From JBAXHO01 sp037138855 (GTDB taxonomy: Bacteria > Patescibacteriota > Dojkabacteria > B142 > OLB20), in the NCBI GenBank assembly GCA_037138855.1, contig JBAXHO010000046.1:1-13608 (forward strand): a stretch of DNA of 13,608 bases, written 5' to 3'. Positions 1 through 7,343 of this stretch are shown here, one piece after another. The notes under the pieces are model-generated. The model was not told the origin of the DNA. It was given only the letters and a program-made list of their open reading frames with translations, and made no database searches. Both the position numbers and the translations under genes were made by a program. Positions within the stretch are counted from its first letter, which is position 1; each line of letters begins with the position of its first letter.

Positions 1-380
1 TCTCTTTTATTTCCTATTTGGATTTTTATAAAACTTTTAGCGGACAGCAGTGATCAATAATACGGAAAAAGGCGATAAACCCTTATCCAGCTTGAAGCTC
101 ACTAGCAATCCCATTAAGAAACCCTAGTCAGCATCGCTATATATAATAAAGTTCATAATATATCGGATTATATAACTTATTTTGAATAATGTAAAGATTT
201 GTCCGTTGATTTTGACAACAGTCTGACGAAGACGCTGGACGATGACATTTAATGAATCAATTAAAATATCTTAATAACAAAGCTTTACATAATTTTAAAA
301 ATTAATTTTTCAAAAGACAGTTATACAAAAATGACAATTTATGCAATAATTAAAAAAATATTTTTAAGGAATATTAATTT
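1..380. other. Intergenic region upstream of the TrmB-like gene, with gene-like scraps
   Basis: No full gene is visible. Two short plus-strand stretches, 41-127 and 190-252, read as open frames with richer base composition than the surrounding AT-rich DNA, and each ends in a stop (TAG at 125, TAA at 250). The second has an acidic end (LDDDI). They may be remnants of decayed genes or chance. The last 80 bases are very A/T-rich and should hold the promoter of the downstream regulator, but I see no convincing -35/-10 pair. Confidence 0.4.
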
Positions 381-1148
381 ATGAATTTTGATATACCAAC
401 ATTTCTAAAACAATTTGGACTTTCTGAAATTGAAAGTAAATTATATTTAGGGTTACTTGAATTACAAGAAACAACTATTTTAGAGCTTTCTAAGTACACA
501 AAATTAAAAAGAACGACTGTGCATACAAATATCGAGAATTTAATAGATAAAGGTTTAATAATTCAATCAAAAAATAAATTGAGAAGATCAATACTTCCAG
601 AGACGCCAGAAAAAATAGTAATGTTGTTAGAGCAGAAGAAAAGAGAATTAAATTACCTTGAAACTAAATTACCTCATTTTATTAAAGAAATTGAAAAAAT
701 AAAAATTCTTGAAAAACCAACACAACAAACAAATATCAAATACTATCAAGGAATAAATGGGGTAAGATCAATTTATAAAGATGTAGTTAAAACTCAGGAA
801 TTACGTTCATATGTTAATATTTCAAAGATTTTTGAGATGTTTCCTGAAAATCCTCAATTATTTCCAAGTTCAGCGAAAAAAGGAAATCTGAAAATATGGA
901 AAGAGATTGTTGATGAATCTTCAAAAGCAATGGAATATATAAAAACTTTTAAGCATCATCTGTATCAATACAAGTTTTTTCCTAAAAAATGGAATGTATC
1001 TTTGTTTGATTATATGATTTATGATGGTAATATTGCCATTATTTCAGGTTATGATAAGGTTTCGGGGGTAGTTATTTGTAATAAGAGTAGCGCTGAAAAT
1101 GCAAAGGTTATTTTTGATATGATGTGGGACTTACTTCCTACACCATAA
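381..1148 (+). CDS. TrmB-family transcriptional regulator
   Basis: Probable DNA-binding regulator. Residues about 10-75 form the winged helix-turn-helix typical of TrmB proteins: a GLSEIESKLYLGLL helix, then a recognition region around KLKRTTVHTNIENLIDKGLI. A charged helical linker follows (about 76-110). The C-terminal part (about 120-255) resembles the ligand-sensing domain of short TrmB relatives, ending in a region with a conserved-looking Trp (MMWDLLP). At 255 residues it is shorter than classical sugar-sensing TrmB (about 340), so no sugar ligand can be assumed. The ATG at 381 is preceded by AAGGAA about 9 bases upstream, one of the few recognisable ribosome binding sites in this window. 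It converges with the acyltransferase gene and has its own terminator just after the stop. Targets are unknown; neighbouring genes are the natural guess. Confidence 0.8.
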   Translation: MNFDIPTFLKQFGLSEIESKLYLGLLELQETTILELSKYTKLKRTTVHTNIENLIDKGLIIQSKNKLRRSILPETPEKIVMLLEQKKRELNYLETKLPHFIKEIEKIKILEKPTQQTNIKYYQGINGVRSIYKDVVKTQELRSYVNISKIFEMFPENPQLFPSSAKKGNLKIWKEIVDESSKAMEYIKTFKHHLYQYKFFPKKWNVSLFDYMIYDGNIAIISGYDKVSGVVICNKSSAENAKVIFDMMWDLLPTP

Positions 1149-1149
1149 A

Positions 1150-1179
1150 TTATGGTTTATATAACCATAACATTTTTTT
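1150..1179 (+). terminator. Rho-independent terminator of the TrmB-like gene
   Basis: Perfect 8-bp inverted repeat TTATGGTT / AACCATAA (1150-1157 and 1163-1170) with a 5-base loop, followed by CA and seven T (1173-1179). It starts two bases after the TAA of the regulator. The whole hairpin lies in the last codons and stop of the convergent gene on the other strand. Confidence 0.75.
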
Positions 1180-2106
1180 GGATTCAACTGGACGAAATTT
1201 ATCTTTAAAATCATTTAATGATTTATGTTCTGACCCTCCTAAATTCAAGTACTTCACACCTTTATCTTGAAGTCTCGCAAAAAGATCAAACATAATATAA
1301 TCTGTTAAATTATTATATACTTTTCTATTTGTAATTGTGGCATATAAGGAAGCATATTTAGAATTTTGTATCTCTGCTAAATAGAAACCAATAGGTTCAT
1401 TATCTAATAAAATTAATTTCTCAATAATGGTATCCTTTTTTACAATACCGTAAATTAAATTATGATAATCATATGGGGTTGATACATTTGCTAATCCTTT
1501 TGATTTAATATATTCAAAAAATTTTGATAAAACGTTCCAAGTTTTCATGTTTTCATCAAAAATTGAAGCCTCACTTAGCTGTTTATTTCTTTTATAATAT
1601 TTAAAGTTCATCAATGTCCTGTTTAATTGTCGTGTTTTGCCAAGTTTATTAGCAATGATAATTGTTTTTTTAACGTCTAATATTTTTTCTGGAAAAGTAT
1701 CATCTTCGGCTGGTATTGTTGAATACCATGGATAATCTTTGACATCAATAAATCCAAATTTTTTTAAGTAGGTATATTGCTCTATATGTAATTTTTTAAT
1801 ATATTTTGAAAATTTAATATCGTTTGAAACATTTTTAATAACATCAAGAATAGTATCTCCCATGGGGCGTACCCAATAGAACATGTTTACTTCTGGGGTC
1901 TCAATTTTAGGATAAACACATACAGCACAAAGATTCTTTCCATCGAAATATTTGAATCCTAAACCGTCTTTACCTATACCATACATGCCTTGAACTATAT
2001 AAGTCCAAGAATTTCCATAGGTATATTTTTGGTGTTTAAAGAAGTCCTGAAATAACAGATAATCCTTTTTCGTAATTGAAGAAAAATACTTGTTTTGCTT
2101 TGCCAA
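1150..2106 (-). CDS. GNAT-fold acyltransferase of the DUF2156 / lysyl-phosphatidylglycerol-synthase C-terminal type
   Basis: A 318-residue soluble protein. The C-terminal half (about 150-318) looks like a GNAT acyl/aminoacyl transferase: a basic RKxxxLNRTLMNFKYYKRN-like region near 155-175, strands near LLDNEPIGFYLAEI (233-245), and the ending YLNLGGSEHKSLNDFKDKF (286-304), the LGG-S-x-FK-xKF pattern seen in DUF2156 and FemAB-like enzymes. In known relatives such as MprF the donor is an aminoacyl-tRNA and the acceptor a lipid; this protein lacks the membrane domain, so its substrate is unknown. Start: TTG at 2106 directly follows an in-frame TAA, so no upstream start is available and the next Met is at residue 41. 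The start lies inside an inverted repeat (2100-2129). It shares a convergent 3' boundary with the TrmB-like gene. Confidence 0.65.
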   Translation of the reverse strand: MAKQNKYFSSITKKDYLLFQDFFKHQKYTYGNSWTYIVQGMYGIGKDGLGFKYFDGKNLCAVCVYPKIETPEVNMFYWVRPMGDTILDVIKNVSNDIKFSKYIKKLHIEQYTYLKKFGFIDVKDYPWYSTIPAEDDTFPEKILDVKKTIIIANKLGKTRQLNRTLMNFKYYKRNKQLSEASIFDENMKTWNVLSKFFEYIKSKGLANVSTPYDYHNLIYGIVKKDTIIEKLILLDNEPIGFYLAEIQNSKYASLYATITNRKVYNNLTDYIMFDLFARLQDKGVKYLNLGGSEHKSLNDFKDKFRPVESKKMLWLYKP

Positions 2107-2129
2107 TTATTGCAAATATAAATTGGCAA
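2100..2129. promoter_or_regulatory. 9-bp inverted repeat over the TTG start of the acyltransferase gene
   Basis: TTGCCAATT (2100-2108) and AATTGGCAA (2121-2129), perfect, separated by 12 bases, so the half-sites are 21 bp apart (two helical turns). It could be a dimeric operator, perhaps for the nearby TrmB-like regulator, or an mRNA hairpin that hides the TTG start codon. On the plus strand it is followed by TTTTT, so it could also act as a terminator in that direction. Confidence 0.5.
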
Positions 2130-2233
2130 TTTTTAAATCTATCATTATTACTTAGCATTTATATTTCTTGAACTTAATAAACATATTATATATTTTTTTT
2201 ATTATACAATAATGTCAAATATGTGTTGTATAT

Positions 2234-2545
2234 CTAATTTTTTAATATTTTTTTCAAATTCTTCTTATATTTACTTTTAAATGCTTCTTCTAAATCTATT
2301 TCTAGGTAAGAAGCTAATTTTAAAGTTTGCCAAAAAATATCAGCAATTTCATCTTCAAGATTACCTGGTTTAGTTGTATAACTAAGACTACCCCTTTTCG
2401 TCTCTTTATGAAGTAAAGTTCTGGCAACTTCTCCTGTTTCCTCAATTAAATGAACAAAAGCTTGCAGAGAAGTTGTTTCAATTTCCAAATACCCAATTTT
2501 TTTAAGATGGTTATAAACTTTTTGTTGTGCTTTCTTTATTTCCAC
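2234..2545 (-). CDS. MazG-like nucleotide pyrophosphohydrolase
   Basis: Small all-alpha NTP pyrophosphohydrolase, expected to cleave (d)NTPs to NMP and pyrophosphate, possibly in nucleotide-pool cleaning. At 103 residues it is typical for single-domain MazG/dCTPase-like proteins. The metal-binding signature is visible: HLIEETGEVAR (residues about 32-42, the EExxE pattern) and NLEDEIADIFW (about 62-72, the ExxD pattern), followed by the usual LEIDLEEAF helix. The start is GTG at 2545; upstream in frame there is only a stop a few codons away. No Shine-Dalgarno is seen. A TTGAAA (2571-2576) and TATTAT (2548-2553) with 17-base spacing sit upstream on this strand, but the -10 box is so close to GTG that transcription would begin at or inside the first codons. 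Confidence 0.8.
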   Translation of the reverse strand: MEIKKAQQKVYNHLKKIGYLEIETTSLQAFVHLIEETGEVARTLLHKETKRGSLSYTTKPGNLEDEIADIFWQTLKLASYLEIDLEEAFKSKYKKNLKKILKN

Positions 2546-2652
2546 AGATAATATGTCAATTTAATAAAATTTTCAAGTTTCTTTTTGGTAATTATGTAAA
2601 AAGGTAATTTTGGTAAAATCAATTGAAATTTAATCGATAATAAAATCATCAA

Positions 2653-3105
2653 TTATTCTATTGAATAGCTATCAGCAATTATACCATTTGCTTTAATAAA
2701 AGTGATAATTACTTTTGAATTTGATACTTCAACTTTTAAAAATCCTGATCCACCTATAATATCTCCATTTACATACCCGTACTCTGTAGCAGTATTTACA
2801 GCATCACCTAAATGACTGGGTTGGGGAAGGGTTTGGTAGATAATCCCATCCAATTCCTGCTTAGCGTAAAAATGATCATGGCCTTTGAAGACAATTTCTA
2901 CAACATTATCAATCAGTAATTGGTGTATGGGCTTTCCCCAACCAATCCTGTTTGTATCGAAACCAGATGAGCCATCTTGTCCGTCAAATACACAATCTAC
3001 AACATATTTGTAACGCTCTAATGCCTTTTTGAGTGGCAATGCAATTTTCTTTTCATCCTTGCTATTAAGAAGCCTCATTTCCAAAACAAAAATAAGGTAA
3101 TACAA
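2653..3105 (-). pseudogene. C-terminal remnant of a calcineurin-like metallophosphoesterase
   Basis: About 150 residues match only the last part of a metallophosphoesterase: GWGKPIHQLLIDN, then VFKGHDHFYAKQELDGIIYQ with the GHDH metal-binding motif (residues 75-78), then QTLPQPS and the C-terminal strands. The N-terminal motifs that supply most metal ligands (DxH, GDxxD, GNHD) are missing, and no further homologous frame is seen upstream before 3410. The first residues (LIFVLEMRLLN) do not look like the family. The frame opens with TTG at 3105, or ATG at 3078. It probably cannot be an active enzyme on its own and is most likely a decayed gene end, although the frame itself has no interior stop. 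Confidence 0.65.
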
Positions 3106-3410
3106 AAGATTTTACCTTGATTTTATTTTTTAGTAAATGAAATGAATGTGAAGTTGTGTTTATTTAATTAATATTAACAATATACTTACCATGGTACACA
3201 TATTCATTCAAATTTCCCAGCATGTATCATCCTTGGTTTTTGAATAATAAAGTGATAGTGTATCTTTCGAGTCATTATGAGAAAACGTGTTAACAAATTT
3301 GTAAGATTGGCAAATTATAAATACGAAATATCTCAGACTTTTGGGTTTTGGTGTAAAATTAAATGTTGCCTAAATTGTGAATTAAATTATGTTTTGTTTT
3401 TAATAAAATT
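3106..3410. other. Intergenic region between the phosphoesterase remnant and the MFS gene
   Basis: AT-rich, with no gene seen on either strand. It contains a 10-bp palindrome ACAAATTTGT at 3293-3302 and, right after it, GATTGGCAA at 3305-3313, which matches 8 of 9 bases of the half-site of the inverted repeat at 2100-2129. These are possible operator pieces for the transporter, but ATTGGCAA also turns up in coding DNA elsewhere in the window, so the match is weak. No clear promoter boxes were found. Confidence 0.3.
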
Positions 3411-4553
3411 ATGAAGTTACGTGTTTTATATTTCCTGAATTTTTTATCTGGTGGAATCTCTGCAAGTCTTCTTTTTATGCTTCCTTTTATCGCTCAAGAT
3501 CTGAATTTTTCAATCGGTCAAAGTGGATTAATTAAATCGTTATTTAGTTTAAGTAAAATTGTATTTATATTTCCCGTGATTGATTTTGCAAAAAAATATA
3601 AGAACAAAAATTTGATTTTTCTTGGTGCCTTTTTATACATTAGTGCATTGATTTTGACTGCAGCAACGAATCAGTATTGGCAATTGCTATTGATAATCGG
3701 AATAGTTGGTGGAATCGGTTTTACTTTACAAAGTCCCTTGGCAAAGAGCGAATTGATTCAACAAACAACCAATACAACCAGACATAAGGTCATCAGTAAC
3801 TTCGGAACTTTCAGTGAGTTAGGAAAATTTATTATTACTTCTTTTGTAGGTTATACTGTTATATTTATTGGCTGGAGGTTTACAGCGTTGAGTTTTGGCA
3901 TAATTCCATTTGTTTTGATCGGAATTATATTTGTTAAAAGCCTCAAAATAGATTATATCGATCCGGTGGTTAGTACTCCGCCATTAAACTTTAGAATAAT
4001 TCTAACTAATAGAAAACTATTTTTAGCACTTTGCTGTTCGCTTTTAGATAGTATTGCCAGTTCTTCTGTGATTATGTATTTACCATTTTTATTATTAGGA
4101 TTTAAATATGATCCAGTAATTGTTGTAACGATAAATACTGTGATTCTTTTAGGTTCAATTTGCGGTAAATTTGTTTTAGGTAGGCTAACTGTAAAATTTA
4201 AAACAGGCTATGTGTTTGCATTTAGTGAATTTGCTATGGTATTGGTAGCATTAGGCATCGGCTTTATCAATCATGTCTGGGTATCAATTATTTTAAGTTC
4301 CATTTTTGGAATATTCACAAAAGGTACAGGACCGGTTAATCAAATCATGGAATTCAATTCGACAAAAATAAAATCAGAAGTTACTGTAATAGGCACATTA
4401 GACACATTTATCTATAATATTGGGGCAATGATTGCAGCTATTAGTTTTGGATTTCTCGGTGATGCATTTGGTATGAGCTCAGTATTTGCAGGATTTGCAG
4501 TAGTTGCTCTCTTCGCAATGATCCCAGGATTATTATATGAACGCAATTCTTGA
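3411..4553 (+). CDS. Major facilitator superfamily transporter
   Basis: A 380-residue integral membrane protein with about 11-12 hydrophobic segments spread over the whole length, in two halves joined by a more polar stretch near residues 180-200. The first segment (YFLNFLSGGISASLLFMLPF) and the following loop FAKKYKNKN (basic, cytoplasmic, residues about 59-67) fit the MFS loop 2-3 region. FVLGRLTVKFKTGYVF near 255-270 is the equivalent in the second half. Substrate cannot be told; the length fits drug- or metabolite-efflux MFS members. The ATG at 3411 has no Shine-Dalgarno. The gene stands alone on the plus strand, and its TGA stop at 4551-4553 coincides with the end of homology in the opposing kinase remnant, so it is probably an acquired gene or one moved by recombination. 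Confidence 0.85.
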   Translation: MKLRVLYFLNFLSGGISASLLFMLPFIAQDLNFSIGQSGLIKSLFSLSKIVFIFPVIDFAKKYKNKNLIFLGAFLYISALILTAATNQYWQLLLIIGIVGGIGFTLQSPLAKSELIQQTTNTTRHKVISNFGTFSELGKFIITSFVGYTVIFIGWRFTALSFGIIPFVLIGIIFVKSLKIDYIDPVVSTPPLNFRIILTNRKLFLALCCSLLDSIASSSVIMYLPFLLLGFKYDPVIVVTINTVILLGSICGKFVLGRLTVKFKTGYVFAFSEFAMVLVALGIGFINHVWVSIILSSIFGIFTKGTGPVNQIMEFNSTKIKSEVTVIGTLDTFIYNIGAMIAAISFGFLGDAFGMSSVFAGFAVVALFAMIPGLLYERNS

Positions 4554-4842
4554 TATTATTAATCGCCCGGCCGAAATCAAAAACTATTAAATCGCCATTT
4601 CTATTAATTGCAAAGTTTTTTTGATCACCATCAGTCCAAGTTAGACAGCTAGTTTTCTTAGCTAAGAAATCGTTTTGGATTTGATTAAAGATATCCATTT
4701 TATTGTCATAAAGCAGACATTTTAGTTCCAGAAATCTTTCATCAAACTGATTGGAAGCGGCTTCAATCGGAACAAATTCTTTACTTATTTCTTTCATGGC
4801 AACACGAATTTTGGCTAAAAGTATTCCATAACTGTCAGATGA
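4441..4842 (-). pseudogene. Internal fragment of an aminoglycoside-phosphotransferase/choline-kinase-like gene
   Basis: The frame from 4842 (after an in-frame TAA) carries only the catalytic segment of an APH-fold kinase. WTDGDQKNF (residues 54-62 counted from the ATG at 4797) matches the D-x4-N catalytic-loop pattern, with Trp where HxD normally has His, and LIVFDFGRA (70-78) is the DFG-like metal-binding motif. The N-lobe with the ATP-binding lysine and the usual 80 or so residues after DFG are both missing. Recognisable homology ends at about 4558; the rest of the open frame simply reads through the 3' end of the opposing transporter gene. It is therefore truncated at both ends and not expected to work. 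Its strand matches the ProRS operon upstream. Confidence 0.6.
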
Positions 4843-4869
4843 TTAGTAGAATTTTTCAATAAATTTTTG

Positions 4870-4977
4870 TCATGACGTATCTAGATTTTTCCACCAGAAA
4901 AAAACAACAGCAGTTATCCCAGATATCAAAATCATAAAACAAATGGCAATGATAATTATGACTTTTTTGATTTGCAT
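4870..4977 (-). CDS. Small single-span membrane protein (35 residues)
   Basis: A short frame with ATG at 4977 and TGA at 4870-4872. The peptide starts MQIKKVIIIIAICFMILISG, continues hydrophobic to about residue 29 (VVFFWW) and ends KNLDTS. That is one transmembrane helix with a basic N-terminus, so the N-terminus should be inside. It lies 20 bases after the stop of another membrane-anchored protein (4998-5405) on the same strand, so the two are probably co-transcribed. No ribosome binding site is visible, as for most genes here. No family is recognised. It could instead be the surviving start of a longer membrane protein. Confidence 0.45.
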   Translation of the reverse strand: MQIKKVIIIIAICFMILISGITAVVFFWWKNLDTS

Positions 4978-4997
4978 AATAACTTATAAAATATATA

Positions 4998-5405
4998 TTA
5001 TCTTCTACTTGTAAATTCTTGTGCTGGAATGGAAATTTTTGTATCTGTGCCATATTGATAAACATCTAAAGAATCGCTGTTCCAGACGATCTTTAAATCT
5101 TTCAAATTGTCATCGTAATCTACATATTGATCTAAATACCATATACCATATCCATATCCGGTAGGATCTTTTTTAAGAGCAACCCACAAATAATATTCAT
5201 TATCAAGAAAACCTGATGTTTTGTATAGCCAGACACAATAAGGTTCATAAGGATCAGAATCATCGTATTTGATAGTTTCAGGCTGACAGTTTTGCAAGAT
5301 TTCTTTTTTGCTAAACTCTATTCCTAGTAGTTGTGTAAAAACCATAAAAGATAGCCAGATAATGATGACAGCTTCCACGATAGTTACACTTAATAATTTT
5401 TTCAT
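4998..5405 (-). CDS. Hypothetical membrane-anchored protein with exported domain
   Basis: 135 residues. A basic start (MKKLL) leads into one hydrophobic helix (about residues 6-28), followed by a polar domain of about 105 residues rich in Tyr, Asp and Trp, for example LWVALKKDPTGYGYGIWYLD near 73-92. There is no lipobox Cys after the helix, so it is best read as an N-terminally anchored protein facing outside. Two Cys (about 40 and 57) could pair. No family is recognised. It follows csaA by 60 bases on the same strand with no terminator seen, so it may be the fourth gene of the T-box operon, although nothing in its sequence ties it to proline or tRNA. Confidence 0.6.
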   Translation of the reverse strand: MKKLLSVTIVEAVIIIWLSFMVFTQLLGIEFSKKEILQNCQPETIKYDDSDPYEPYCVWLYKTSGFLDNEYYLWVALKKDPTGYGYGIWYLDQYVDYDDNLKDLKIVWNSDSLDVYQYGTDTKISIPAQEFTSRR

Positions 5406-5465
5406 AGTTTTACAAATACAGTCAAAATAATATTTATATCGTTTTATTTGTTTAATTAAATATCA

Positions 5466-5801
5466 TTAATACAGTTTTCCCCCAATTATAACATCAGTCT
5501 TATCAGGAGTAATTAAAACACAATTTTGCTCAAGATCTGGAACTCCTAATGTGAGTACTTCTGATTGAAATGGTCCAATTTGTCTTGGAGGGAAATTGAC
5601 TACACCTAAAATCAGTTTTCCAGTTAACTCTGCTTTTTTATATCTTGTAACGATTTGCACTGATGAATGTTTAATTCCAATTTCAGTTTCGAAATCAATT
5701 GTAAGCTTGTAAGCTGGTTTCTTAGCTTCTGGAAAATCATCTACTTGAAGAATTTTGCCCACTCTAATATCTAAATTAAGAAAATCATCATAAGTCGCCA
5801 T
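5466..5801 (-). CDS. csaA: CsaA, tRNA-binding OB-fold protein
   Basis: A 111-residue stand-alone tRNA-binding (EMAP-II/Trbp111-like) domain. It matches CsaA over its full length: FLNLDIRVGKI (residues 7-17), the conserved FPEAKKPAYKLTIDF (23-37), EIGIKHSSVQIVTRY (40-54) and LILGVVNFPPRQIGPFQSEV (63-82). CsaA proteins dimerise and bind tRNA; in Bacillus subtilis CsaA was also described as an export-related chaperone. Its place right after proS (48 bases) supports a tRNA-related role, perhaps helping ProRS or protecting tRNA, but that is inference. ATG at 5801 with no Shine-Dalgarno, only an A/T-rich leader. Confidence 0.93.
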   Translation of the reverse strand: MATYDDFLNLDIRVGKILQVDDFPEAKKPAYKLTIDFETEIGIKHSSVQIVTRYKKAELTGKLILGVVNFPPRQIGPFQSEVLTLGVPDLEQNCVLITPDKTDVIIGGKLY

Positions 5802-5849
5802 TTTAAAAAATTAACAAATAAAATTAAAATCTCTTAGTAGAAACCATAT

Positions 5850-7286
5850 TTAATAAGCTCTAGCAAATAAAGTAACTTCAGATTGCTCTTTCCCACTGTA
5901 AAAACATTTACCTAAGTCATTCTCATCATCAAAAGGACGACATCTAGTAGTGGCTTTGGTCAAATTTTTTATTTCCTTTTCCTGTTTACTATCACCAGAA
6001 AAGTAAGTTTTGATAAAACCTTTTTGCTTGGCTAATTGTGATTTAAAATCTTCCAAATTAGTAATTGGAAAAGTATGGGCCATAGTAAAATTCTGATGAT
6101 TGTTAAACATTAATTCTTCGATTTCAGAAATAGTCTTGGTAAATTCAACTTTTAAATCAGTTACTTTGATTTGTTTTTTAAAGCGATTCACGCGCATTAC
6201 CAATGTAGCTAAATTATTCTTTACTTCATTTTTTCCAATTTCAATTCTTACTGGAACACCTTTCATCTCCCACTCAGCAAACTTCCAGCCAGGCGAATTG
6301 TCAGACCAGTCCACAGTTATCCGATAACTTGTTAATAATTTCTGCACTTTTTCAACATAACTTTTTACAGCAGTTTTCTCATCATTGGTTTTGTAAATTG
6401 GTACAATTACCCCTTGATAAGGAGCAACTTTTGGCGGTAACATTAATCCCTGATCATCACCATGGGCTAGAATAATAGCTCCAATCATACGAGTCGAGCT
6501 TCCCCAACTTGTCATCCAAGGTAATTGCTTTTGATTATTTTGATCAACAAAAGAAATATTAAAGGATTTGGCAAATGATTGATTCAACAAGTGAGAAGTC
6601 CCGCATTGTAAAGCCTTACCATCTTTCATCATAGCTTCCAGAGTGGTGGTATATACTGCTCCAGCAAATTTTTCAGTCTCAGTTTTCCTGCCACAAACTA
6701 CAAACAAATTTAAATATTTATTCATAAAATATTTATACATCTCTAATGCTCGGGTAACTTCTTTTTCAGCATCTTCTCTGGTAGCGTGAATAGTGTGTCC
6801 TTCCTGCCAAAGAAATTCTGAAGTACGTAAAAAAGGCAAGGTACGTTTTTCCCATCTTATTACGTTCGCCCATTGGTTCAATCGGAGAGGAAGATCACGG
6901 TAAGAGTGTACCCATTTGGCAAACATCGAGTAAATAATTGTTTCTGAAGTTGGCCTGATTACTAATTTTTCTTCCAATTCCTTACCTCCAGCATGAGTTA
7001 CTATCGCTACTTCAGGTGCAAATCCTTCCACATGACTGGCTTCTTTTTCTAAAAAACTATATGGAATCAATAAAGGAAAATATGCGTTCTCGATACCGGC
7101 AGCTTTAATCAGCCGATCCATTTCCTGTTGCATCAATTCCCAAATACGATAGCCATAAGGTCGAAAAATGATACAACCACTTACTGGTGAATAATCAGCT
7201 AATTCAGCTTTTAGAACTAATTCCTGATACCATTTAGCCTGATCAACAGTTCGTGGAGTAAGTTTTGTCAATTTTTTAGTGTCCAT
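5850..7286 (-). CDS. proS: Prolyl-tRNA synthetase, archaeal/eukaryotic (ProS type 3) form
   Basis: Charges tRNA-Pro with proline using ATP. Class II core: RPTSE (111-115), motif 2 around NVIRWEKR and LRTSEFLWQEGHTIH (141-167), motif 3 GSSTRMIGAII (262-272). There is no editing insertion of about 180 residues between motifs 2 and 3, which separates it from the usual bacterial ProRS. The anticodon-binding domain spans about 287-385, and the C-terminal domain about 395-478 ends in a Tyr, which in the Thermus enzyme reaches the active site. The zinc site of that domain looks degraded: of four expected Cys only C461 is clear, with Ser at 430 and 464, a state I believe also occurs in other bacterial members. 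ATG at 7286 has no Shine-Dalgarno. It lies 57 bases after the cyclodeaminase gene in the T-box operon. Confidence 0.97.
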   Translation of the reverse strand: MDTKKLTKLTPRTVDQAKWYQELVLKAELADYSPVSGCIIFRPYGYRIWELMQQEMDRLIKAAGIENAYFPLLIPYSFLEKEASHVEGFAPEVAIVTHAGGKELEEKLVIRPTSETIIYSMFAKWVHSYRDLPLRLNQWANVIRWEKRTLPFLRTSEFLWQEGHTIHATREDAEKEVTRALEMYKYFMNKYLNLFVVCGRKTETEKFAGAVYTTTLEAMMKDGKALQCGTSHLLNQSFAKSFNISFVDQNNQKQLPWMTSWGSSTRMIGAIILAHGDDQGLMLPPKVAPYQGVIVPIYKTNDEKTAVKSYVEKVQKLLTSYRITVDWSDNSPGWKFAEWEMKGVPVRIEIGKNEVKNNLATLVMRVNRFKKQIKVTDLKVEFTKTISEIEELMFNNHQNFTMAHTFPITNLEDFKSQLAKQKGFIKTYFSGDSKQEKEIKNLTKATTRCRPFDDENDLGKCFYSGKEQSEVTLFARAY

Positions 7287-7343
7287 TTTTTTTATTTAAA
7301 TTTATTTATATTCTCAATTATTATCTATTTTTAGTAAAGAAAT

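Noticed and set aside
2549..2562. 14-base sequence shared with 10657-10670 (TAATATGTCAATTT)
   Set aside because: Matches of this length are expected by chance in such AT-rich DNA, and TTGACA has no matching -10 in the first copy.
2548..2576. TTGAAA-17-TATTAT promoter for the MazG-like gene, implying a leaderless mRNA
   Set aside because: The -10 box ends three bases before the GTG, so transcription would start after the first codon; too uncertain to annotate.
4551..4562. TGA stop of the MFS gene followed by TATTATTAA, as if TGA were read through as Gly
   Set aside because: Long conserved genes here use GGN for Gly and contain no in-frame TGA, so the standard code fits.
4856..5065. 69-residue minus-strand ORF
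   Set aside because: It overlaps the 3' end of the 4998-5405 gene in another frame and has an unlikely composition; the 35-residue membrane frame in the same place fits better.
6100..6327. Plus-strand ORF inside proS
   Set aside because: Antisense shadow of a strongly conserved gene.
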